Positions 1-6,614 of a stretch of 23,577 bases of DNA are shown here, piece by piece. Origin of the DNA: DATAFF01 sp036257595. Its GTDB lineage: Bacteria; Pseudomonadota; Alphaproteobacteria; Rhizobiales; Aestuariivirgaceae. The notes below the pieces were generated by a model. That model searched no databases, was not told the DNA's origin, and worked only from the letters and a program-made list of their open reading frames with translations. The stretch's first letter is position 1. The number at the start of each line of letters is the position of its first letter. A program made the translations under genes and the position numbers. The stretch spans positions 1 through 23,577 of the forward strand of contig DATAFF010000039.1 in assembly GCA_036257595.1 (NCBI GenBank), written 5' to 3'.

Positions 1-1211
1 TTGTGGTGCTCCCACTCCATGAAGGTGCGGTTGGTGCCCTCGATATCGAATTTCGGGTAGTCGGTGGCATCGATCAGCTCCTGCACATTGTCGCCCTGGA
101 ACCAAATCATCTGCTCGGGATTTTCGAGCTTCTCCTCGCGGGCCCGCCAGGCAGCACTGTCCTTGCGCATCACCTCCTTCGCAGGAAGCTTGATGCGACC
201 CATAATGATGTCGCGGGCGTACCAGGCCTGAGCATCGAACATGTTGAAGGTGTAGAACTGGTCCTGCATGCCGATATAGAACAGCTTCGGATTGTCCTCC
301 CAGACCACGCCCTTATAGACACCAAGCGGCCACAGGCGGTTGTCGGTCTTCAAGCGCAATTCGTCGGCGAGGAACGGGAAATAGTGCTTGTAGCCGGTGC
401 AGAGCACGATGGCGTCGACAGATTTCTTGCTGCCATCCTTGAAGTGCGCCGTCTTGTTCTCGACCCGCTGGAGCAGCGGACGCTCCTCGAAGCTGGCCGG
501 CCAGGCAAAGCCCATCGGGCGCGAGCGATAGCTCGCGGTGACCGAGCGGGCGCCATATTTGTAGCATTGCGAGCCGATGTCCTCGGCCGAGTAGCTCCTG
601 CCGATGACCAGCACGTCCTGTCCCTTGAACTCGAGAGCGTCGCGGAAGTCATGGGCATGGAGGATGCGGCCATTGAAGGTTCGGAAGCCTTCGAACTCCG
701 GGACATGCGGCGTCGAGAAATGGCCGGTCGCAACCACGACATTGTCGAATTGCTCGGTCTCGACATGATCGTTGACGAGATCGTGGGAGGTGACGCTGAA
801 CTTGCCCGTGTCCTCATCATAGGTGACGTTGCGCACCGGCGTGCGGAAGCGGACCCAGTCGCGCAAGCCGGCCCGCTCGACGCGACCCTTGATATAGTCC
901 CACAGCACGGCGCGCGGCGGATAGGAGCCGATCGGACCACCGAAATGCTCCTCGAAGCTGTAGTCGGCAAACTCCAGGCATTCCTTGGGACCGTTCGACC
1001 ACAAATAGCGGTACATGCTGCAATGAACCGGCTCGCCATATTCGTCGAGACCGGTGCGCCAGGTGTAGTTCCACAATCCGCCCCAGTCGCCCTGCTTCTC
1101 GAAGCAGACAACCTCCGGTATGTCAGCGCCCTTGGCCGCGGCCGATTGAAATGCCCGAAGCTGGGCCAGCCCCGACGGACCTGCTCCGATGACAGCCACG
1201 CGCTTTTTCAT
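1..1211 (-). CDS. tmm: Trimethylamine monooxygenase (Tmm), 3' end cut by window edge
   Basis: This bacterial flavin-containing monooxygenase is predicted to oxidise trimethylamine to trimethylamine N-oxide with NADPH and O2 in the cytoplasm. About 403 residues are visible, and the frame is still open at base 1, so the C-terminus is missing (family members are about 440-460 residues). The N-terminus MKKRVAVIGAGPSG holds the FAD dinucleotide motif at residues 9-14. The NADPH-site stretch GRSYSAEDIG is at 204-213, and CTGYKHYF lies further on. Tyr207 falls in the position I recall as substrate-controlling in Roseovarius Tmm. Long stretches agree with what I remember of Methylocella silvestris Tmm. 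The start ATG at 1211 has a strong ribosome site (GGGAGG) upstream. It is divergent from tdm, whose enzyme uses the product TMAO, which strongly supports the call. A different FMO substrate such as another methylamine or dimethyl sulfide is possible but less likely. Confidence 0.93.
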   Translation of the reverse strand, partial: MKKRVAVIGAGPSGLAQLRAFQSAAAKGADIPEVVCFEKQGDWGGLWNYTWRTGLDEYGEPVHCSMYRYLWSNGPKECLEFADYSFEEHFGGPIGSYPPRAVLWDYIKGRVERAGLRDWVRFRTPVRNVTYDEDTGKFSVTSHDLVNDHVETEQFDNVVVATGHFSTPHVPEFEGFRTFNGRILHAHDFRDALEFKGQDVLVIGRSYSAEDIGSQCYKYGARSVTASYRSRPMGFAWPASFEERPLLQRVENKTAHFKDGSKKSVDAIVLCTGYKHYFPFLADELRLKTDNRLWPLGVYKGVVWEDNPKLFYIGMQDQFYTFNMFDAQAWYARDIIMGRIKLPAKEVMRKDSAAWRAREEKLENPEQMIWFQGDNVQELIDATDYPKFDIEGTNRTFMEWEHH

Positions 1212-1309
1212 GATTTTCCTCCCAATTGGTGGTGCGCCAGCAGTGATCTGTTGGTAAACCTTATCGAACCATTTAAGACCAATTTGGACCAACAACGCCA
1301 GCGCCTGCA
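1212..1309. promoter_or_regulatory. Divergent tmm/tdm promoter region with repeated TTGGT/ACCAA half-sites
   Basis: This 98-bp gap must hold the promoters of both tmm and tdm. It is AT-richer than its surroundings and contains several short palindromes built from TTGG/CCAA: CCAATTGG at 1222-1229 (overlapping the tmm ribosome site), TTGGTAAACC at 1251-1260, ACCAATTTGG at 1278-1287 and TTGGACCAA at 1284-1292. These could be operator half-sites for a dimeric regulator, for example of the GntR type, but no regulator gene is in the window. No convincing -35/-10 pair was found. The tdm start lacks an obvious Shine-Dalgarno sequence. Confidence 0.45.
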
Positions 1310-3679
1310 ATGAACCAGATGCAACCCGTCGCTCCATTCCGTGCGCCGCCGGCCAGCGTGGTGCTCGATCGATCCGGCCGGGCGCTGCCGATCGGCACCG
1401 AGCGCTATGTCGTCCCGGGCGCCGGCTCGGTGGCGGTGCAGGTGTCGGCCGGCGACATGGTCAGGGTGAGCGACATCGAGGGCTGCCAACCCTGCGAGCT
1501 GGTGTTTGCCGGCGCCGATGGCCGGGTCGATCCACTTGGCCTCGGCGTCCCTTCGATGACGCGGGCCGAGGGGCTCCTGGCCTTGCTCGCAGAGACGGGA
1601 GAGAGTGCCCGTCGGACGCGATCGGCGCTCGCCAGACGTTCCATCGATCTCGCCAGCGCGCATGGCTTGCGGGTGTTCGGCGAAGCGTCGCCGGCCGGGG
1701 CGAGCGCGCATTTCACGATCGCGCGCGACGGGTTCCTGATCGTCGCGGCGCCGGGCGGCGTCATGGATGCCGGACGCCAGGACACGGCGACCGAGATCGA
1801 GCTCCTGATCACGCGGCGGGTTCAGCCGGGCGCTGCCGAAGCGGTGCGCCTGCCGGAGCCTTTGGCCGACCCGCTTGCCGACTTCCGCATCAAGGCGGCA
1901 ACCGCGACGGCCTATCGCGTCAAGGCCGGCGATTATATCCAGGTCATCGACGTCAGCGGCCGCCAATGCACCGATTTCCAGTGCTTCTCGGCGCGCAAGC
2001 TCGACCGGGGCCTGGCGCTGCCGCTCGATGCGACGGTGACGCGGACATTGCTGGGCCGCCTCTATCCCACCCCAGGCCTGCCGTCCAAGGGGTTCGCGCA
2101 CGATTTCGAGCCGCTGGTCGAACTGGTGCAGGACACTTGCGGGCGGCACGATGCTTTCGCGACCGCCTGCAATGCGCGTTACTACGACGACATGGGCTAT
2201 CCCGGCCATGTCAATTGCACGGAGAACTTCAACCGGGCACTGGCCGAGCATGGCGTGCCGGCGCGCCGGGGCTGGGAGGCGCTCAATTATTTCTACAACA
2301 CCAATGTCGACAGCAACAATCAGCTCTATCTCGACGAGCCGTGGTCGCGACCGGGCGATTATGTGCTGATGCGGGCGCTGACCGATCTCGTCTGCGTGTC
2401 CTCCGCCTGCCCCGACGATATCGATGCCGCCAATGGCTGGAACCCCACGGACATCCACATCCGCACCTATTCGGGCGCGGAAAAATTCTCACGAGCGGTG
2501 GCTTTCCGAATGACCCCCGACGCCGATCCCAAACTGACCCGCGAAACCGCCTTCCACCCACGCTTCTCCGCCCTCACCCGGAACTATGCCGAGTATCGCG
2601 GCTACTGGCTGCCGTCGCGCTTCAACAATGACGGGCCGACGGCGGAATATTGGGCCTGCCGCGAGCGCGCCGCGGTGATGGACCTGTCGCCCCTGCGCAA
2701 GTTCGAGGTGACCGGCCCCGATGCCGAGGCGCTGATGCAATATTGCGTGACCCGCGACATGCGCAAGCTGTCGCCCGGCCAGGTGGTCTATACCGCGATG
2801 TGCTACGAGCATGGCGGGATGATCGACGATGGCACGGTGTTCCGGCTGGGCGCCAACAATTTCCGCTGGATCGGCGGCGACGAGTTCAGCGGCGCGTGGC
2901 TGCGTCAGCAGGCGGAGAAGATGGGCTACCGTGCCTGGGTCCGGTCTTCCACGGATCAGCTCCACAATATCGCGGTCCAGGGGCCGCTCAGCCGCGACAT
3001 CCTCAGGCAGGTGATCTGGACGCCGCCATCGCAGCCGGCACTTCATGAGCTCGGATGGTTTCGTTTCGCCGTCGGCCGCATCGGCGATTTCGAAGGCGTT
3101 CCGGTGGTGGTGTCGCGGACCGGCTATACCGGCGAGCTCGGTTATGAGGTCTTCTGCCACCCGCGCGATGCGGTTGCGGTGTTCGACGCGGTGTCGGCCG
3201 CCGGCGAGCCGCTCGGCCTCTCGCCGATGGGCCTCGAGGCGCTCGACATGGTGCGCATCGAGGCGGGGTTGATCTTCGCCAATTACGAATTCTCCGATGC
3301 GACCGATCCGTTCGAGGCCGGCATCGGCTTCACCGTGCCGCTCAACAGCAAGGCGGAGGATTTCATCGGGCGCGAGGCGCTGATCGAGCGGCGCGACCAT
3401 CCGCGGCACCGGCTGGTGGGGCTGGACATTGCAGCGAACGATGCGGTCGGCCATGGCGACAGCGTCCATGTCGGACGGGCGCAGGTCGGCGTCGTCACCT
3501 CGGGCACGCGCTCGCCGCTCCTCAATCGCTCGATCGCGCTGGCTCGGATCGATGTGCATCATGCAGCACCCGGCACCGCGGTTGAGATCGGCAAGCTCGA
3601 TGGCCAGCAGAAGCGCCTGCCGGCGGTCATCGTACCGTTCCCGCATTACGATCCCGAGAAGAAGCGGGTCCGTTCTTAA
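1310..3679 (+). CDS. tdm: Trimethylamine N-oxide demethylase (Tdm), DUF1989 + GcvT-like fusion
   Basis: This 789-residue fusion is predicted to split TMAO into dimethylamine and formaldehyde. Residues about 190-400 form the DUF1989 metal-binding domain, and about 415-780 a tetrahydrofolate-binding aminomethyltransferase (GcvT-like) domain that can trap formaldehyde as methylene-THF. Candidate metal ligands are Asp222, Cys287, Cys303 and Cys367. Their spacing (16 and 64 between cysteines) equals what I recall for the Cys263/279/343 site of Methylocella Tdm. The folate half shows TGYTGELGYEVF and MGLEALDMVRIEAG. Residues 34-65 resemble 193-225 (shared AGD, VxD and G-Q pattern), suggesting an internal duplication of the DUF1989 fold. 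The gene is divergent from tmm and 17 nt upstream of a cupin gene. The start is ATG 1310; ATG 1319 is an alternative, and neither has a clear ribosome site. A glycine-cleavage T protein is excluded by the N-terminal domain. Confidence 0.92.
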   Translation: MNQMQPVAPFRAPPASVVLDRSGRALPIGTERYVVPGAGSVAVQVSAGDMVRVSDIEGCQPCELVFAGADGRVDPLGLGVPSMTRAEGLLALLAETGESARRTRSALARRSIDLASAHGLRVFGEASPAGASAHFTIARDGFLIVAAPGGVMDAGRQDTATEIELLITRRVQPGAAEAVRLPEPLADPLADFRIKAATATAYRVKAGDYIQVIDVSGRQCTDFQCFSARKLDRGLALPLDATVTRTLLGRLYPTPGLPSKGFAHDFEPLVELVQDTCGRHDAFATACNARYYDDMGYPGHVNCTENFNRALAEHGVPARRGWEALNYFYNTNVDSNNQLYLDEPWSRPGDYVLMRALTDLVCVSSACPDDIDAANGWNPTDIHIRTYSGAEKFSRAVAFRMTPDADPKLTRETAFHPRFSALTRNYAEYRGYWLPSRFNNDGPTAEYWACRERAAVMDLSPLRKFEVTGPDAEALMQYCVTRDMRKLSPGQVVYTAMCYEHGGMIDDGTVFRLGANNFRWIGGDEFSGAWLRQQAEKMGYRAWVRSSTDQLHNIAVQGPLSRDILRQVIWTPPSQPALHELGWFRFAVGRIGDFEGVPVVVSRTGYTGELGYEVFCHPRDAVAVFDAVSAAGEPLGLSPMGLEALDMVRIEAGLIFANYEFSDATDPFEAGIGFTVPLNSKAEDFIGREALIERRDHPRHRLVGLDIAANDAVGHGDSVHVGRAQVGVVTSGTRSPLLNRSIALARIDVHHAAPGTAVEIGKLDGQQKRLPAVIVPFPHYDPEKKRVRS

Positions 3680-3696
3680 CCTTTGCGAGGTTGAAG

Positions 3697-4068
3697 ATGA
3701 AGCCGAAGCTGAAGCCGATCCAGCCGACCGACCGCCGTGTCGTGAACATCGCCAAGGCAAAGTTCGAGCCGTTCACCGCCGATGGTCGCGAGATCCCCGG
3801 CCAAAGCTTTCTGCAGCTCGACGACAGCCAGCCGCCCGGGGTCGGGTTTCATATCTACCGAATGGCGCCGGGCAGCTCGAGCCAGCCGCATGAGCACACA
3901 TCGGCCGAGCAGTTCCTGCTGCTCGAGGGCGACCTCCAAGACAATGACGGTTATGAGTACAAGCCGGGCGACCTGGTCTATCTGAGCCGCGGCACCCAGC
4001 ATTTCTCGACAACCAGGACCGGCTGCACGCTGGCGGTGTTCATCGAGAGCTGGGAAGAGAATTTGTAG
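3697..4068 (+). CDS. Small single-domain cupin protein
   Basis: This 123-residue protein carries one cupin barrel. The first cupin motif is PHEHTSAEQF, giving His65, His67 and Glu71 as metal ligands. The second motif is GTQHFS with His102, so the full 3-His/1-Glu set is present. There is no signal peptide. The start ATG 3697 follows GCGAGG with 6 nt spacing; the in-frame TTG at 3691 is too close to that site. It begins 17 nt after tdm and is probably co-transcribed with it. Its role in TMAO or formaldehyde metabolism is unknown: small cupins can be enzymes, metal-dependent sensors or storage-like proteins. Its TAG stop (4066-4068) is also the first unit of the following heptamer repeat. Confidence 0.8.
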   Translation: MKPKLKPIQPTDRRVVNIAKAKFEPFTADGREIPGQSFLQLDDSQPPGVGFHIYRMAPGSSSQPHEHTSAEQFLLLEGDLQDNDGYEYKPGDLVYLSRGTQHFSTTRTGCTLAVFIESWEENL

Positions 4069-4147
4069 GCAGTCGGCATTGGGCAATAGGCAGTAGGCAG
4101 TAGGGAAGTGTGCCGTCCACTGCCTATCTGCCTACTGCCTACTGCCT
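4066..4147. repeat. Inverted heptamer repeat array A (GGCAGTA / CTACTGC)
   Basis: The left arm (4066-4104) has imperfect TAGGCAG units, and the right arm (about 4118-4147) has the inverted CTGCCTA units. The arms can pair into a long stem, for example AGGCAGTAGGCAGTAGG with its complement. The array exactly fills the gap between the convergent cupin and vapD genes, so it may act as a two-way transcription terminator. There is no U-tract typical of an intrinsic terminator. The same unit recurs at 23431-23534. Confidence 0.85.
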
Positions 4148-4519
4148 TCATAAAGCTCCCTCGATGGCCGGCAGCAGATCATTGTTCTCCTCGATCCTGA
4201 GCATGCGCACGTCCCTGACCACCTGCGAGAACCAGGAGCAGTCCCTGGCGACATCCTGAATGGCAAGCACGCAGCGGACGGGATCAACCGTCCGATCGCC
4301 GAAATAGACGCTGCCCTGTTGGCGACAGAATCCATGGCGCGACAGGACCCGGGCGATGTCCTGGTAACCGTTCTGCCAGGACGCCCCGCGATACAATTTC
4401 TGCAGCGCCTCGGTGTCCAGATCGAAACAGATCGCATACACACGCTTGCTCCATTCGGGCCGCCTGTCGAGGTGCGGCCATGACGGAGCAGTTCTCCCTT
4501 TCGTCAGTTCAGTGAGCAT
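4148..4519 (-). CDS. vapD: VapD-family protein (Cas2-like endoribonuclease fold)
   Basis: This 123-residue protein matches the virulence-associated protein D family. Characterised members are small RNases with a ferredoxin-like fold related to Cas2, sometimes working as toxins. The diagnostic stretches are VYAICFDLD (27-35), RQQGSVYFGD (66-75) and VRDVRMLRIEENNDLLPAI (101-119). Classical VapD proteins are about 95 residues and start at the MYA motif. The chosen ATG 4519 has GGAGG 5 nt upstream and adds a 26-residue tail. An alternative GTG at 4441, with GGAG 7 nt upstream, would give a classical-length 97-residue protein. It lies 78 nt downstream of the last ABC permease gene on the same strand. 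No VapX- or VapB-like antitoxin gene is visible beside it, so it is a solitary member or its partner lies elsewhere. The family call is firm; RNase activity is inferred. Confidence 0.85.
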   Translation of the reverse strand: MLTELTKGRTAPSWPHLDRRPEWSKRVYAICFDLDTEALQKLYRGASWQNGYQDIARVLSRHGFCRQQGSVYFGDRTVDPVRCVLAIQDVARDCSWFSQVVRDVRMLRIEENNDLLPAIEGAL

Positions 4520-4573
4520 CGAATCCTCCACGACCTGCACGAACCAGGGCACGCGCCATACGCGCGGTCAAGC

Positions 4574-4585
4574 AGGTTATAACCT
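4574..4585. promoter_or_regulatory. 12-bp perfect palindrome AGGTTATAACCT upstream of vapD
   Basis: AGGTTATAACCT is perfectly self-complementary and sits in the 78-bp gap between the permease stop and the vapD start. It is AT-rich in a GC-rich region and contains TATAAC, which resembles a -10 box. No good -35 box precedes it at the usual spacing. It could be an operator or promoter element giving vapD its own control. This is inference from sequence only. Confidence 0.35.
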
Positions 4586-4597
4586 TTGGTTGCATCC

Positions 4598-5515
4598 TCA
4601 CCGGCCTGGGAGGAAGGGCCGACCGAGGCTGGCCGGCGCGTTGGCACGGGACAGAAGCCCGGTTCCCGACATCACGGCCAACACCAGGATCGTCACCAGA
4701 TAGGGCAGCGCCGCCCAGAGCTCAGCCGGCAGGTCAAGCCCGAGTCGGCGAGCCTCGGGACCGAAAATGGTCACGGCGCCGAGAAGCCAGGCTGCAGCGA
4801 GCAGTCGCCATGGCCACCAGGCGGCAAAGGCGACGAGCGCCAAGGCGATGAAGCCGCGTCCGGCAGTGATGTTGTCGCTCCATTGCGGCATGTCGGAAAG
4901 CGTCAGCGCGAGATGGCCGCCGGCCAGGCCGGCGCAGGCACCGCCGAAGACGATGCTGGCATAGCGCGTGGCAATGACATCGAAGCCCAGCGCATCGGCA
5001 GCGTCGTGATTGTTGCCGATGCCGCGAAGGATCAGGCCGAGCCTCGTGTTGAAGAGGAACCAGGCGACGCCGGCGACCAGCGCGATCGAGAGATAGGTGA
5101 CGATGTGCTGGCCGAACAGGATGCGGCCGAGGACGGGGATGTCGGTCAGAAACGGAATGTAGATCGGCTTGAGACCGATCGCGGCGTGGCCTGCCAGCGA
5201 GGCACCAATGAAGCCGGAAAGCCCGAGCCCGAAGAGGGTGAGCGCGATGCCGGCCACCACCTGACTGGCGGCGAAGCTCTGCGTGAGGATGGCGAAGACG
5301 AGCGCCATCAGCATGCCGACAACGATTCCAGCAAGGAGACCGACAAGCGGCCAGCCGGTCCACAGCGCGACGCCGAAAGAGGACACCGCTCCCATCACCA
5401 TCATGCCTTCGACGCCGAGATTGAGGACGCCGGCGCGCTCGACCATGAGCTCGCCGATCGCCGCGACGAGAAGCGGCGTGGCGGCGGCGATGCTGGCGAG
5501 GATCAGATGCTCCAT
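4598..5515 (-). CDS. ABC transporter permease 2, nucleoside/BMP-type importer
   Basis: This 305-residue polytopic inner-membrane protein resembles NupQ/YufQ-type permeases of nucleoside importers. The hallmark ERAGVLNLGVEGMMVMGA lies near residues 26-43. About eight to nine hydrophobic segments follow, and the cytoplasmic coupling region around GIGNNHDAADALGFD is clear. It should pair with the 364-residue permease encoded just upstream to form the membrane channel. The start ATG 5515 lies 4 nt after the stop of that gene. It is the last transporter gene of the operon. Downstream there are only 78 nt and vapD, with no substrate-binding protein gene. Association with xdh genes suggests a purine-like or other N-heterocyclic cargo, which is inference. 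Confidence 0.88.
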   Translation of the reverse strand: MEHLILASIAAATPLLVAAIGELMVERAGVLNLGVEGMMVMGAVSSFGVALWTGWPLVGLLAGIVVGMLMALVFAILTQSFAASQVVAGIALTLFGLGLSGFIGASLAGHAAIGLKPIYIPFLTDIPVLGRILFGQHIVTYLSIALVAGVAWFLFNTRLGLILRGIGNNHDAADALGFDVIATRYASIVFGGACAGLAGGHLALTLSDMPQWSDNITAGRGFIALALVAFAAWWPWRLLAAAWLLGAVTIFGPEARRLGLDLPAELWAALPYLVTILVLAVMSGTGLLSRANAPASLGRPFLPGR

Positions 5516-5519
5516 GCGC

Positions 5520-6614
5520 TCAGCCGATTCTCAGTCTCAGCCGCGGCAGGCCGCTGAGCGCGACGCGGTGATGGACCAGGGCGTCGCAGCCGAGAATGCA
5601 GAGGAGGAGAATTCCCTGAAACACCTGGCTCACCTTTGGCGAGATGCCGAGCGCGGCCCCTGCCGTCTCGCCGCCGACATGGGTCACGGCGATGACCAGC
5701 CCGGCGATCATGGCGCCAAGCGGATTGAGCCGGCCGAGAAAGGCGACAATGATGGCGGTGAAGCCAGAGGACGGCGCGATCACCGGCTGCAGCTGCTTCA
5801 CGGTGGTCATGAGCTCGCTGATGCCGGCGAGACCCGACAGCCCTCCCGACAGCAGGAAGGTGAACCACACCAAGCCGCTGCGGGAGAATCCGGCGAATCG
5901 CGCGGCCTTGGGTGCGAGGCCCGAGACCTTGATCTCATAGCCCTTCATGCCGTTGGCAAGGAGAAAGGCGAGCGCCACCGCAGCGGCCACGGCAAAGGCG
6001 ACGACGAGATGAAGGGTGCCGCCAAAGGTCGGGAGGAGCTGCCCGCCAGCGAAGCTGACAGATTTGGCGATTCCAGAGCTTTGCGGATCGCGCCACGGCC
6101 CGCTCAGCAGCCAGTCGAGAAGGCGCTGGGCGACATAGACCAGCAGCACGCTGGTGAGGATCTCGCTCGCGCCGAACCGGCTCTTGAGAAAGGCGGGGAT
6201 TGCCGCCCAGGCCATGCCGCCGATGATGCCAAGCGCCAGCATCAGGACGGTCACCAGCGAAGACTGCCATCCGGTGAGGAAGACCGGAAACAGGCTGCCG
6301 GCAATGGCGCCCATGATGAATTGGCCCTCGGCGCCGATGTTCCACACGCGGGCGCGGAAGCAGAGGCAGAGGCCGCAGGCGATCAACACCAGGGGCGCCG
6401 CCGTCAGCGCCAGACGCTCGAGCGACCCCGTGGTCAGCGGCGCGATGAAGAAGACGAAGAGTGCATGCAGCGGGTTCAAGCCAAGGGCGGCGAAAACGAT
6501 CGCGCCGGTGACCATCGTCAAGGCGATGGCGATGAGCGGCGACAGCAGCGCCAGCAGCCATGAGGGCTCGGCACGCCGCTCCAGGATGAATCCAATGCCG
6601 CGGATCGTCCTCAT
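5520..6614 (-). CDS. ABC transporter permease 1, nucleoside/BMP-type importer
   Basis: This 364-residue inner-membrane permease is of the NupP/YufP type. A basic N-terminal tail precedes the first hydrophobic helix (about residues 20-43). The family motif FRARVWNIGAEGQFIMGAI lies around 87-105, and some eight further hydrophobic segments follow. The coupling loop KVSGLAPKAARFAGF is visible. Its ATG overlaps the ATPase stop codon as ATGA, and its own stop is 4 nt before permease 2, so all three are translationally coupled. The order ATPase-permease-permease is usual for this importer class. Substrate specificity cannot be read from the sequence. Confidence 0.88.
   Translation of the reverse strand: MRTIRGIGFILERRAEPSWLLALLSPLIAIALTMVTGAIVFAALGLNPLHALFVFFIAPLTTGSLERLALTAAPLVLIACGLCLCFRARVWNIGAEGQFIMGAIAGSLFPVFLTGWQSSLVTVLMLALGIIGGMAWAAIPAFLKSRFGASEILTSVLLVYVAQRLLDWLLSGPWRDPQSSGIAKSVSFAGGQLLPTFGGTLHLVVAFAVAAAVALAFLLANGMKGYEIKVSGLAPKAARFAGFSRSGLVWFTFLLSGGLSGLAGISELMTTVKQLQPVIAPSSGFTAIIVAFLGRLNPLGAMIAGLVIAVTHVGGETAGAALGISPKVSQVFQGILLLCILGCDALVHHRVALSGLPRLRLRIG

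Noticed and set aside
3..1313. 436-residue open frame on the plus strand
   Set aside because: It is antisense to tmm, whose translation is unmistakable. It shows no motifs and the composition of a shadow frame.
2489..3760. 423-residue minus-strand frame across tdm
   Set aside because: It is the shadow of the GcvT-like domain of tdm, with no recognisable features.
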